A stretch of 64,000 bases of DNA from Mucilaginibacter daejeonensis (GTDB lineage: Bacteria; Bacteroidota; Bacteroidia; Sphingobacteriales; Sphingobacteriaceae): positions 372,001-436,000 of the forward strand of contig NZ_CP086068.1 of the NCBI RefSeq assembly GCF_020783335.1, written 5' to 3'. Of this stretch, positions 24,684-33,029 are shown one piece after another. The notes under the pieces are model-generated. The model did no database searches and had not been told where the DNA came from. It was given only the letters and a program-made list of their open reading frames with translations. A program made the translations under genes and the position numbers. Each line of letters begins with the position of its first letter. Position 1 is the first letter of the stretch.

Positions 24684-25697
24684 ATGAACAATATAAAACT
24701 AAGTGTGCTTGACCAATCACCCGTGCGTAAGGGTGTGAGTGCAAGCCAGGCCGTTCAGGAAACTGTAGAGTTAGCCAGACTGACCGATCAACTAGGATAC
24801 ACCCGTTTCTGGGTGTCCGAACATCATAATACAGGTAGCCTTGCAGGATCTACCCCCGAAGTGCTTATCGCCCATTTGGCAGGCCAAACGCAGCATTTGC
24901 GCTTAGGTTCAGGTGGCGTGATGATGCCCAATCATAGTGCGCTTAAGGTAGCCGAGAACTTTAGGATGCTGGAAGCTATGTTCCCGGGCCGTATAGACCT
25001 GGGCATGGGCCGCGCGCCGGGTACCGACAGGCTGACCGCATCGGTGCTTAACCCATCGAACCAGTTTCGCGAACAGGACTTTGTGGAGCAGTTGATGGAC
25101 CTGCAGAACTATTTTCATGACACGGCGGAAACAGGCCCTGTAGCCGCCAAGATACGTGCCATCCCCATGATCGATACCGTGCCTGCGCAGTGGCTATTAA
25201 GCTCAAGCGGGCAAAGCAGCCTATTCGCCGCACACTTCGGGATGGGTTTCTCGTTCGCCCACTTTATTAACCCGGTGGGTGGTGCACAGGCCGTAGAGCT
25301 TTATCGTGCGCGTTTCACACCATCGGCCGATCTGGCAGCGCCGGAAGCTAATGTGGCCATATTTGCTTTTTGCTCAGAGGACGAGGAAAAGGTGATGCAG
25401 CATCAGGCCGTGATGGACCATCGTTTCCTGCAATTTGAAAAGGGTGGAGGCATCGTACCGCTTAGCTATGAGGATGTGAAAGATGCTCAATATACTGCCC
25501 AGGACCAGGAGCGCATCCGGATGAACCGCCGCCGCATGATCGTGGGGACACCGGAGGACATGAAGGCGAAAGTTACCAGTTTGGCCAATACTTATAACGT
25601 AGATGAGGTGATGTTAGTGACCATAGCTGAAGACTTTAACGACCGTTTGAACTCATATAAATTGATGGCCGATCAGTTCCAGATATCTTTACAGTGA
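24684..25697 (+). CDS. LLM-class flavin-dependent oxidoreductase
   Basis: A 337-residue bacterial-luciferase-like (beta/alpha)8 oxidoreductase using FMN, similar to the uncharacterised YhbW-type group. Motifs include KLSVLDQSPV at the N-terminus, RFWVSEHHNTGSLAGSTPEVL, LRLGSGGVMMPNHSALKVAE and PGRIDLGMGRAPGTDR. The end has IVGTPEDMKAKVTSLANTY, the usual C-terminal signature. Substrate unknown. Single gene with a downstream terminator. The upstream 270 bases hold a 12-bp palindrome GGTAAATTTACC at 24543-24554. Confidence 0.9.
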   Translation: MNNIKLSVLDQSPVRKGVSASQAVQETVELARLTDQLGYTRFWVSEHHNTGSLAGSTPEVLIAHLAGQTQHLRLGSGGVMMPNHSALKVAENFRMLEAMFPGRIDLGMGRAPGTDRLTASVLNPSNQFREQDFVEQLMDLQNYFHDTAETGPVAAKIRAIPMIDTVPAQWLLSSSGQSSLFAAHFGMGFSFAHFINPVGGAQAVELYRARFTPSADLAAPEANVAIFAFCSEDEEKVMQHQAVMDHRFLQFEKGGGIVPLSYEDVKDAQYTAQDQERIRMNRRRMIVGTPEDMKAKVTSLANTYNVDEVMLVTIAEDFNDRLNSYKLMADQFQISLQ

Positions 25698-25760
25698 AAT
25701 ACCGCACCATATACTTTTTTGGGATACAAAGCGTTATAACTGAACGTTAAAAGGTATCAG

Positions 25761-25789
25761 AGCCGGAGGTTTTACCTGCCGGCTTTTTA
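25761..25789 (+). terminator. Terminator after the LLM oxidoreductase gene
   Basis: AGCCGGAGG pairs with CCTGCCGGCT (one bulged base), followed by TTTTTAT. Confidence 0.7.
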
Positions 25790-25824
25790 TGTGGAAAACA
25801 ATTAACATGTTGCATTATTAATGC

Positions 25825-25881
25825 TACCTTTGCGCAAATATTTTGTACACTAAAAAATTGTTATAGCATTGTACTATAACA
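25825..25881 (+). promoter_or_regulatory. Desaturase promoter element and leader inverted repeat
   Basis: TACCTTTG at 25825-25832 is an exact -7 element, although no TTTG sits 19-20 bases upstream. Twenty-six bases further, TGTTATAG (25859-25866) and CTATAACA (25874-25881) form a perfect 8-bp inverted repeat with a 7-base spacer, ending nine bases before the desaturase ATG. It would lie in the transcript leader. It could be an operator or an RNA hairpin masking the ribosome-binding region. Confidence 0.5.
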
Positions 25882-25890
25882 GCTTAACAT

Positions 25891-26628
25891 ATGATCATAA
25901 TCATATTCTTTGTTTGTCACTGGTTCTTGTCGTTGTTCTTTCAAACGTTCTATCTGCATAGGTATGCAGCACACAAAATGTTCACCACTAACAAGGTGAC
26001 CGAACGTGTGTTCCACACGCTTACTTTTATTTGCCAGGGGCCTTCGTTCCTGAACCCGCGTGCTTATGCGATCATGCACCGCGAGCACCACGCTTACAGC
26101 GATACTGAGAAAGATCCTCACTCACCTCACTTCTTTACCGACGTGTTTCAAATGATGTACAAAACGGCCGTTAGTTTCCGTTTGTACGAGAAACGTTTGA
26201 GAGAGCCTGAGGCACAATTTAAAGGCAATTATCCGGAATGGCACCTACTTGATTATTACGGATCACATAATATCACTCGTGTGTTCTTTGGTTTGCTGTA
26301 TGTAGCTTTCTATGCTGTATTTGCTGACCACTGGTACCTGTGGTTGTTACTGCCTATCCAATTCATAATGGGCCCATTGCATGGCGCTATCGTTAACTGG
26401 TGCGGTCACAAATACGGTTACACCAACTTTGATAACGGCGATAAATCAAAGAACACTACCCCGTTCGACTTTTTGATGCTGGGCGAACTGTTTCAGAACA
26501 ATCACCACAAACGCCCTAACAGCCCTAACTTTGGTGCCCGTTGGTTCGAGATCGATCCGGTATATCCGGTGATGAAGGTGATGCACTGGATGCGCATTAT
26601 TCGCCTGCGTAAACCTGCGGCCGCTTAA
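25891..26628 (+). CDS. Acyl-lipid/acyl-CoA fatty-acid desaturase (membrane di-iron)
   Basis: A 245-residue membrane desaturase that introduces a double bond into a saturated acyl chain with O2, as in delta-9 desaturases. Three histidine boxes are present: H23RYAAH28, H63REHH67 with the following DTEKDPHSP, and NNHHKRPN around residues 203-209. Hydrophobic segments flank them. It is short compared with eukaryotic enzymes but normal for the bacterial type. It is monocistronic, with a leader inverted repeat and a strong downstream terminator. Temperature or membrane-fluidity control is plausible but not shown. Confidence 0.9.
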   Translation: MIIIIFFVCHWFLSLFFQTFYLHRYAAHKMFTTNKVTERVFHTLTFICQGPSFLNPRAYAIMHREHHAYSDTEKDPHSPHFFTDVFQMMYKTAVSFRLYEKRLREPEAQFKGNYPEWHLLDYYGSHNITRVFFGLLYVAFYAVFADHWYLWLLLPIQFIMGPLHGAIVNWCGHKYGYTNFDNGDKSKNTTPFDFLMLGELFQNNHHKRPNSPNFGARWFEIDPVYPVMKVMHWMRIIRLRKPAAA

Positions 26629-26647
26629 GCAGCCACATTAGATACAA

Positions 26648-26682
26648 ACAAGAAGAGCCATTGATCCAACGGCTCTTCTTGT
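26648..26682 (+). terminator. Terminator after the desaturase gene
   Basis: A 12-bp perfect stem (ACAAGAAGAGCC / GGCTCTTCTTGT) with an 11-base loop followed by TTTC. Confidence 0.8.
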
Positions 26683-26712
26683 TTTCAGACGCTCCTCGTT
26701 GGCTTATAAATG

Positions 26713-26726
26713 TCAGCGATCGCTGA
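26713..26726. promoter_or_regulatory. 14-bp perfect palindrome TCAGCGATCGCTGA
   Basis: A perfect dyad in the 270-base gap between the desaturase and aminotransferase genes, followed by an A-run. It could be an operator or a minor hairpin. Its role is unproven. Confidence 0.3.
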
Positions 26727-26872
26727 AAAAATGTATGACCTTTGCAGGTTATTACAGCTTTTTACAAATAGCTCTGTCGGAGCGAATGATCTGGGTTTGG
26801 ATCAACGGTCTGAGACCTCTTTGAGACAGCGTTATCTTTTTAATTGGTCTGTTAAGGGTCGGGCGGTTTGCC

Positions 26873-26880
26873 TATCTTTG
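26873..26880 (+). promoter_or_regulatory. -7 element of the aminotransferase gene
   Basis: TATCTTTG matches TAnnTTTG exactly and lies 20 bases before the ATG, as expected for a short leader. No TTTG is found at the usual 19-20 base distance; the nearest TTG (26844) is 26 bases away. Confidence 0.5.
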
Positions 26881-26900
26881 CCGCTCACAAACATACCATT

Positions 26901-28154
26901 ATGAGCGTTTCGGTACTGGCTCAAACCCTCAAGGGTTCTGAGATCATTAAAATTGGCAACGAGATCAACGAGTTAAAGCGTCAGGGACAGCAGATCGCCA
27001 ACCTGACCATCGGCGATTTCGACCCGCATATCTATCCTATTCCTGAGGAGCTGCGCGATGGCATCATTGCCGCCTACCAGGACAACCAAACCAACTACCC
27101 ACCGGCCGACGGTATACTGGACCTGCGTAAACAGGTAGCCACCTTTTTGGCAGATGAGCATGGCATCCAAGTGACCGCCAATGAGGTGCTGATCTCGAGC
27201 GGATCGCGCCCGCTGATCTACTCTACCTTTTTAGCATTGGTAGATGCCGGCGACAAAGTGATCTATGCCCTGCCATCATGGAACAACAACCACTACTGCC
27301 ATATCACCGGCGCTACCGAGATACAGGTAGAGACCAAACCCGAAAATAACTTTTTACCAACAGCTGCCGACCTAGAGCCGCACCTGAAGGGCGCTACGCT
27401 ATTGTGCCTTTGCTCGCCGCAAAACCCTACCGGTACTATGTTCGGTAAGGAAGAGTTGGAGGCCATATGCGACCTGGTGATCGCCGAGAACGCCAGTCGT
27501 GGCGAGGGCGAAAAGCCATTGTACATTATGTACGATCAGATATATGCCATGCTGACCTTTGGCAAAAAGCATTACGACCCGGTTACCCTGCGTCCTGAGT
27601 TGAAAGATGTGACCGTTTATATCGACGGTATATCGAAATGCCTGGCCGCTACCGGTGTACGTGTAGGCTGGGGCTTTGGTCCGGAGAACATTATCTCCAA
27701 AATGAAAGCTATTGTAGGTCACATGGGCGCCTGGGCACCTAAGGCCGAGCAGGTAGCTACTGCACACTACATTCAGGATACTCAAAAGCTTCACGCTTAC
27801 CTGGATACCTTTAGTGCACGCGTACAGGCCAGCCTCACCAAGTTATACCAGGGCTTTACTGAATTAAAGAACGATGGCTTTGCGGTTGATGCTATTGAAC
27901 CAATGGGTGCTATATACCTCACCATTAAATTGGACTACTTAGGCAAGACCACCCCTGACGGACAAGTTCTCCAAACCTCGGGCGATATCAATTTTTACCT
28001 CATCAAAGCTGCGCGTGTGGCATTGGTGCCATTTTCGGCATTTGGTACCGGCGAAGAAGTGACCTGGTTCAGGGCATCGGTAGGTACATCCACCCTGGAA
28101 GATATCGAGAACATGATCCCACGTATACGCGAGGCGCTGAGCCAACTGAAATAA
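26901..28154 (+). CDS. Fold-type I PLP-dependent aminotransferase
   Basis: A 417-residue class I/II aminotransferase, aspartate-aminotransferase-like. Features: NLTIGDFDPHIYPIPEEL (N-terminal arm), YPPADGILDLRKQVA, SSGSRPLIYSTFLAL (PLP phosphate contact), CSPQNPTGTMF (Asn contact), YIMYDQIYAMLTF (Asp/Tyr PLP contacts), and IDGISKCLAATGVRVGW with the Schiff-base Lys and downstream Arg. The C-terminal substrate Arg lies in WFRASVGTS. Amino-acid specificity cannot be assigned. The ATG at 26901 is used; 11 upstream codons fall inside the promoter element. Confidence 0.9.
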   Translation: MSVSVLAQTLKGSEIIKIGNEINELKRQGQQIANLTIGDFDPHIYPIPEELRDGIIAAYQDNQTNYPPADGILDLRKQVATFLADEHGIQVTANEVLISSGSRPLIYSTFLALVDAGDKVIYALPSWNNNHYCHITGATEIQVETKPENNFLPTAADLEPHLKGATLLCLCSPQNPTGTMFGKEELEAICDLVIAENASRGEGEKPLYIMYDQIYAMLTFGKKHYDPVTLRPELKDVTVYIDGISKCLAATGVRVGWGFGPENIISKMKAIVGHMGAWAPKAEQVATAHYIQDTQKLHAYLDTFSARVQASLTKLYQGFTELKNDGFAVDAIEPMGAIYLTIKLDYLGKTTPDGQVLQTSGDINFYLIKAARVALVPFSAFGTGEEVTWFRASVGTSTLEDIENMIPRIREALSQLK

Positions 28155-28173
28155 GCGATCATGTACATTATAT

Positions 28174-28198
28174 AAAAGGCGGTTATTGACCGCCTTTT
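28174..28198 (+). terminator. Terminator after the aminotransferase gene
   Basis: AAAAGGCGGT / ACCGCCTTTT perfect 10-bp stem, 5-base loop, T-tract extending to 28201. Confidence 0.85.
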
Positions 28199-28233
28199 TT
28201 TGTGGCTGATATCTCAATTGGTATTTAACAAAT

Positions 28234-28262
28234 AAGGCCGCCCGTATCGCACCGGCGGCCTT
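28234..28262 (-). terminator. Probable terminator for the leftward Usp-like gene
   Basis: A 9-bp stem (AAGGCCGCC / GGCGGCCTT) with an 11-base loop. On the minus strand it is followed by a T-rich ATTTGTT. It is 112 bases past the stop codon, so the assignment is moderate. Confidence 0.5.
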
Positions 28263-28373
28263 AAAAACAAACACTAAACAAAACTACAGGATATAGAACA
28301 CTATGTCTTCCGGACCCCGGGCATGACCGTGGTCAGCTTGACGGTCTTTCCGAAAAGCGTTCCTGCATTATCT

Positions 28374-28868
28374 TTAAGCATTGGCCGCGGCCAATGCTTC
28401 CAATATCTTTTTTACCCTACCCGGCAGGTCTGGCTCATGATCGATGGTCATCACCTTCATTCCCAGGCGTTGCACCATCAACTCTGGCGATATGCTGTTC
28501 TTATTCAGTTTGCGATACGCATAATGGTTGAGCATCACAATATCGTCCACATCGTTGGTCTGTAAGTAATCTCTGAACACCGCTACGGTACTTCCGTAAA
28601 AGAACTCGATGCGGATATCGTGAATACTGTCGGGGTTGGCTTGCTTCAATAAGGCACAGGCATCATAAAAACCACTGCTGATCTTTTGGTACTCCGCCGA
28701 CCGACGCGATAACTTTTCCAGGTCGGTAGGGTTATCGGTCAGCTTCATCAGGTGCACCAATATCACCTCGATCTTTTGCGGATACAGCCGCTTTGCCAGC
28801 ACCGTGATGCAGCCCAGCATGGCTGGGTCAAGATCAGTAGGTATGAGCAAAGTCCGTATAGCTTTCAT
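28374..28868 (-). CDS. UspA-like small alpha/beta protein
   Basis: A 164-residue cytoplasmic protein with the look of a universal-stress-protein fold: IRTLLIPTDLDPAMLGCITVLAKRL at the N-terminus, VILVHLM strand, IEFFYGSTVAVFRDYL and DDIVMLNHYAYRKLNKNSISPE. The canonical ATP-binding GxxGx9GS motif of UspA is absent, so nucleotide binding is doubtful. Bacteroidota carry many such degenerate proteins of unknown role. Single gene, adjacent to but separate from the two-component operon. Confidence 0.6.
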   Translation of the reverse strand: MKAIRTLLIPTDLDPAMLGCITVLAKRLYPQKIEVILVHLMKLTDNPTDLEKLSRRSAEYQKISSGFYDACALLKQANPDSIHDIRIEFFYGSTVAVFRDYLQTNDVDDIVMLNHYAYRKLNKNSISPELMVQRLGMKVMTIDHEPDLPGRVKKILEALAAANA

Positions 28869-28957
28869 GACTTTAAGCGATCATTGCATTGGTTATATAC
28901 AATGGTAACGCCGGGTCATTAGTAACTATTAAGATAATGATTAGAATTTGATGAGGA

Positions 28958-30316
28958 TCAGCTTTGGCTTGCAACCGGAAGTTGTACCTGAACCTGCGTG
29001 CCGCGGTCGATCATGGATGTGATGTTGACCGTGCCCTTGTGCATGCGCACGATGTTGAAAGTAAGCGGCAAACCCACGCCATGACCCATAAAATTGCTGG
29101 TGTTGGAGGCACGGAAGAACGGCTGGAAGATGTGCGGCAACTCGGCGGGAGGGATGCCGATGCCGCGGTCGGTCACAGTGATGTTCACCTGATCGTTCAT
29201 GTTGGATAGCCTGATCACCACGGGCAGGTCATTAGAGTATTTACAGGCGTTGTTGATGATGTTGGTCAGCGCAAGCAACAGCAGGTTACTTGATCCGTAC
29301 AGCGTGATCAGCGCCTCATCGTCAGGCATGGCCGATAGGTCGAGCTCGATTTTGCCTGCCGGACGTATCTTCTTTACTTCGGCTATGCACATCCAGATCA
29401 GCTCATCGGCCCTAATAAGTTCCCGTTCCTGTTTTTTACCGTCGAATCCCGTTTGGGCCAGCATTAGTAAGCTATTCAGTATGCTGATCAGCTTGTCGGT
29501 CTGCTGGTCAATGGTCTTGAACACCTCGCGCTGTTCGGGGTTCAGGTCTTTGCGGCCAAGAGCCAGCTCCAGCTCACTCGTGATCACTGTTAGCGGGGTA
29601 CGCAGTTCGTGCGAGGCATTGCTCACAAAGTTGTTCTGCGTGTCAAAGGCCGTTTCGAGCCGTATGAGCATGTTATTATAAGTGTGCGTCAGTTCGGCTA
29701 TCTCGTCCTTGCCGGCGGGCTCCTGCAGGCGCAGGTGCAGGTTATCAGAGCTAATGGTCTTGATCTGCTCGGTAAGTTTACGTATGGGGTCAAAGGTGTA
29801 GTAAGAGAATGCCTTACCCACAAAGAATGCTACAATGAGCGAACCTGCAAAGCCAACGAGCAGGATCTTCTGCAATTCTTCCAATTCGCGCAGTCCGTAC
29901 GGGTTACGTGCCGATACAATGATCAGGTACTTACGGTCGTTAAGGCTCACGGCCTTGCCGGCCAAAAAGGTGTTCCTGTATTTGATGCGGGCGCTGCCGC
30001 TGGCCCTCATCTCATCAATGAACTCTTTGGGAAAGCCCTGGGTATCGAACTTGCCTTCTTTATCGGCGCTGATCACATACTCTTTCTCGTCATTAAGTAC
30101 CTCCAGGTACTTTTTGCGTACTTCGGCATAAGCCCGGCTGCGTTCACCTGGAAAAAGCCGCGTTTGCGCCGTGATGTTCACGCGGGTCTCCAGCCGTTTA
30201 AAAAAATCCTCGTAATTGAATTGATAGTCAAAATAAAGAATGAACGCGTTGAGCAGCAACAGAATGCCTGTTGACAGGAGTACGAACAGCAGCGTTATCT
30301 TACTCTGTATGTTCAT
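28958..30316 (-). CDS. Membrane sensor histidine kinase (two-component system 1)
   Basis: A 452-residue inner-membrane kinase. TM1 is at 8-28, a periplasmic sensor of about 120 residues follows, and TM2 is near 150-170. The HAMP segment is FDPIRKLTEQIKTISSDNLHLRL. HisKA has His236 in FVSNASHELRTPL, and the ATPase domain has N, G1 (VTDRGIGIP), F and G2 (GHGVGLPLTFNI) boxes. It is the CusS/BaeS architecture. The start codon directly abuts the regulator stop. The efflux operon lies divergently next door, and a kinase of the same length and layout lies beyond it, so a role in pump control is inferred. Confidence 0.92.
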   Translation of the reverse strand: MNIQSKITLLFVLLSTGILLLLNAFILYFDYQFNYEDFFKRLETRVNITAQTRLFPGERSRAYAEVRKKYLEVLNDEKEYVISADKEGKFDTQGFPKEFIDEMRASGSARIKYRNTFLAGKAVSLNDRKYLIIVSARNPYGLRELEELQKILLVGFAGSLIVAFFVGKAFSYYTFDPIRKLTEQIKTISSDNLHLRLQEPAGKDEIAELTHTYNNMLIRLETAFDTQNNFVSNASHELRTPLTVITSELELALGRKDLNPEQREVFKTIDQQTDKLISILNSLLMLAQTGFDGKKQERELIRADELIWMCIAEVKKIRPAGKIELDLSAMPDDEALITLYGSSNLLLLALTNIINNACKYSNDLPVVIRLSNMNDQVNITVTDRGIGIPPAELPHIFQPFFRASNTSNFMGHGVGLPLTFNIVRMHKGTVNITSMIDRGTQVQVQLPVASQS

Positions 30317-31003
30317 TTACTCTTCGTCGTCCTTCATCATGTATCCCATACCGAACACGGTGTGGATCAGCTTGCGCGAGCCGGTCTTTTCCAGTTTTTT
30401 GCGCAGGTAATTCACATAAACGTCCACCACGTTGGTACCCAGGTTAAAGTCGATGTCCCACACACTTTCCAGTATCTGTATGCGCGATAGTACCTTTTTC
30501 TGATTCTTGATAAAGTACTCGAGCAAGCGGTATTCGGTACTGGTGAGGTTTAGAGCTGTGCCCCCGCGCGATGCGGTCTTGGCCTCGGTGTCTACCTCAA
30601 GGTCATCAATGATATACAAATGACTGGGCTGCTGACCTTCCGTATTGCGGCGCCTGAGCAGGGTACGTAAACGGGCAGCAAGTTCGGCTATCTTAAAGGG
30701 TTTTACCAAATAATCATCGGCCCCGGTATCAAGCCCGGTAACGATGTTGTCGGTTGAGTTGAGAGCGGTGAGCATCAGGATAGGGATGTTCTTATCCTTC
30801 TCGCGTATGCGGCGGCATATCTGTATACCATCGAGCCCGGGTAGCATCACGTCCAGGATCACCAGGTCAAAGGAATGGTTGAGCGCCATTTGCAGGCCGG
30901 TAAGCCCGTTAGAAGCTGCGCTTACCTCGTGACCATGTTCAGCAAGGCCACGTTTGATCACTGATACAACATTCGGTTCGTCTTCAATAAGTAGGATAGC
31001 CAT
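30317..31003 (-). CDS. OmpR/CusR-family response regulator (two-component system 1)
   Basis: A 228-residue receiver plus winged-helix DNA-binding regulator. Receiver: IEDEPNVV, phospho-acceptor Asp51 in FDLVILDVMLPGLDG, MLTALN, and Lys in YLVKPF. Effector domain: LTSTEYRLLEYFIKNQKKVLSR and NVVDVYVNYLRKKL. The ATG at 31003 is the family start; a TTG two codons upstream is rejected. First gene of the regulator-kinase operon, divergent from the efflux operon across a region holding a 16-bp palindrome. Confidence 0.95.
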   Translation of the reverse strand: MAILLIEDEPNVVSVIKRGLAEHGHEVSAASNGLTGLQMALNHSFDLVILDVMLPGLDGIQICRRIREKDKNIPILMLTALNSTDNIVTGLDTGADDYLVKPFKIAELAARLRTLLRRRNTEGQQPSHLYIIDDLEVDTEAKTASRGGTALNLTSTEYRLLEYFIKNQKKVLSRIQILESVWDIDFNLGTNVVDVYVNYLRKKLEKTGSRKLIHTVFGMGYMMKDDEE

Positions 31004-31237
31004 ATGCAACGGGTAAATTATTGGTTAGCAGGTGACCATGCACCTTAACAAACATAGGAGATATAAATTAGAAAGTGATGAGATGTGGCAGTTGGTGCGG
31101 CTTAAATAACCTCATCCTCAATGCAACACCCTGTTCAAATGATGTTTCATCAGACATAATATGCACAGTTAAATACGTTATTAATTAGGGTATTTATGTG
31201 TTGATACATATAAAATATCGATCGGTTTCTTATTTAC

Positions 31238-31253
31238 ATAACAAATTTGTTAT
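31238..31253. promoter_or_regulatory. 16-bp palindrome, candidate regulator operator
   Basis: ATAACAAATTTGTTAT is perfectly self-complementary. It lies in the roughly 300-base divergent region between response regulator 1 and the small secreted-protein gene that heads the efflux cluster, 32 bases before a TAATTTTG -7-like element (31285-31292). The same region holds TATGT-N6-ACATA near 31195-31210. It is a plausible binding site for the adjacent regulator or another dimeric repressor. Confidence 0.5.
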
Positions 31254-31300
31254 CATATATTTAAGCTGATCGCTCTTAAATTTATAATTTTGCAAAAGCA

Positions 31301-31696
31301 GTGCTAAAAAAATGGCTACATATCATCCTGTCGGTATGGCTGATCAACTCGGTCACCTACTTTCATGGGAGCAATACGGCCGATCTTTTTAGCCCGGTGC
31401 AGGAGCAGCACGACGCTGATGAGGAGTGTGTACACATCAACACCTGGACCGACTGCCTTGGCCACCTCATGGATGACGATGATGACGTTCCTGAGAAGGC
31501 CCATAAGATCAAATCTCCGCGCCGTTACGTGCGCTTGCGTAACGCAGGTATAAAGGCGCTTCTGTTCTCGCCACCGCTTAAACTAACGTATAAGTATTTC
31601 AGGTCGGCGGTTGCGGGCAATACCAGCAATTACACCATTGGCGTAGCATTGCGTCCTGCTTATTACGCCTTTCTATTCCGGCTCTGCCCTTTCTGA
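31301..31696 (+). CDS. Small secreted Asp/His-rich protein heading the efflux cluster
   Basis: A 131-residue protein I do not recognise. An N-terminal signal-like helix (LKKWLHIILSVWLINSVTYF) is followed by an acidic, metal-ligand-rich stretch with His, Cys and Asp (EQHDADEECVHI and a run of five Asp near residue 60), then a basic segment and a hydrophobic end. The only start in frame before the signal is GTG at 31301, placed just after TAATTTTG, so the leader would be very short. It is followed by the RND adaptor gene after 117 bases. It may be a periplasmic metal-binding or sensing accessory; that is inference. Confidence 0.55.
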   Translation: MLKKWLHIILSVWLINSVTYFHGSNTADLFSPVQEQHDADEECVHINTWTDCLGHLMDDDDDVPEKAHKIKSPRRYVRLRNAGIKALLFSPPLKLTYKYFRSAVAGNTSNYTIGVALRPAYYAFLFRLCPF

Positions 31697-31813
31697 TACA
31701 TAAAAGCTTTCTCGACCCGATCACTGTGCTGCATGGCCTTGCTTTGCCGTGCCCTGCCGTATAGCTTTTTACAGGGACCACTACGCCCTTTATGTTTTCA
31801 GACTTAACACACC

Positions 31814-32953
31814 ATGACCGAAATTAAACGAGTTCATAGCTGGTTGGCAGTTGTTGCTGCTGCATTTTTATTAGCCAGCTGTTCTTCAAAAGATAAAAAT
31901 AACGAGGCCCAGGACACCCTGGAGATGCCCGTATTGACCATCAAGACACAAGACACCACCCTGCAGACCGCCTATGTGGCCGATATACAGGCCCTGCGGA
32001 ACGTAGAGGTGCGCTCACGCCTGAAAGGCTTTTTAGAAAAGATATTTGTTGACGAGGGTAAGCCCGTGACCAAAGGGCAGATCCTTTTCAAGATCAATGA
32101 TGAGGAGTACCGCCTGGCGCTCTCTCGCGCCAAAGCGATGCTCGGCAATGCCGAAGCCGATGCCGTGGCCACCCGCCTGGAGGTGGACCGCGTAAAGATG
32201 CTGGTGAACAAGAACGTACTGGCCGCATCAGAATTGCAGGTGGCGCAATCAAAGCTTAAGGCCGACGAGGCTACCATTGCCGAGGCCCGCGCCAATGTAC
32301 AAAGTGCGCAAACACACATCGCCTACACTACCATACGTGCCCCGTTCGACGGCATTATTGACCGTATACCACTTAAGGGTGGGAGCCTGATCGATGAGGG
32401 TACACTATTGACCAGCATATCCGATATTAGTTCCATTTATGCTTACTTCAGCTTCCCTGAAAATGAGTATCTTAAATATCAGCGTATACTTAATAGTGGA
32501 GAACAGGAAGAGGGTGCTAATACCGTGAAACTGGGACTGGCCGACGGTAGCAGTTATGCCCACAGCGGCACGATCGAGACTATTGAAGGCGAGATCGAGC
32601 AAACCACCGGTTCCATTTCGTTACGGGCCAAATTCCCCAACCCACATAAGCTGTTACGTCATGGGGCCAGCGGTAAGATCTACATCACTTCGGAGATGGA
32701 CAACGCGATCATGATACCGCAAAAATCGGTCTTCGAGGTGCAGGACAAGAGCTACGTGTACCTGGTCGGTCCTGACAACAAGCTCAAGATGCACAGCTTT
32801 GTGCCGTTGACCCGTTTTTCGCAATACTACATCGTGAAAGAGGGCTTAAAGGCGGGCGACAAGATCCTGTTCGAAGGTGCGCAGAACGCACGCGACGGTA
32901 TGGTGATCAAGCCCAGCTTGTTGAGAACGGCTCCTGTACTGGCTGCCAAATAA
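31814..32953 (+). CDS. RND efflux periplasmic adaptor lipoprotein (MexA/AcrA type)
   Basis: A 379-residue membrane-fusion protein linking the inner-membrane pump to the outer-membrane channel. The lipobox LLASC (Cys at about 23) predicts lipid anchoring. The lipoyl half-motifs surround an alpha-helical hairpin (ALSRAKAMLGNAEADAVATR ... ADEATIAEARANVQSAQTHI), followed by YTTIRAPFDGIIDR, then the beta-barrel and membrane-proximal domains (FVPLTRFSQYYIVKEGLKAGD). First of three consecutive pump genes. The next begins 76 bases downstream. Confidence 0.95.
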   Translation: MTEIKRVHSWLAVVAAAFLLASCSSKDKNNEAQDTLEMPVLTIKTQDTTLQTAYVADIQALRNVEVRSRLKGFLEKIFVDEGKPVTKGQILFKINDEEYRLALSRAKAMLGNAEADAVATRLEVDRVKMLVNKNVLAASELQVAQSKLKADEATIAEARANVQSAQTHIAYTTIRAPFDGIIDRIPLKGGSLIDEGTLLTSISDISSIYAYFSFPENEYLKYQRILNSGEQEEGANTVKLGLADGSSYAHSGTIETIEGEIEQTTGSISLRAKFPNPHKLLRHGASGKIYITSEMDNAIMIPQKSVFEVQDKSYVYLVGPDNKLKMHSFVPLTRFSQYYIVKEGLKAGDKILFEGAQNARDGMVIKPSLLRTAPVLAAK

Positions 32954-33029
32954 GCCGTAACCCATTTATTGCTGAATGCTGCCTTTGCAATATGCTAAGG
33001 AGCTATCGTATCATTTAATACCCTGATAA

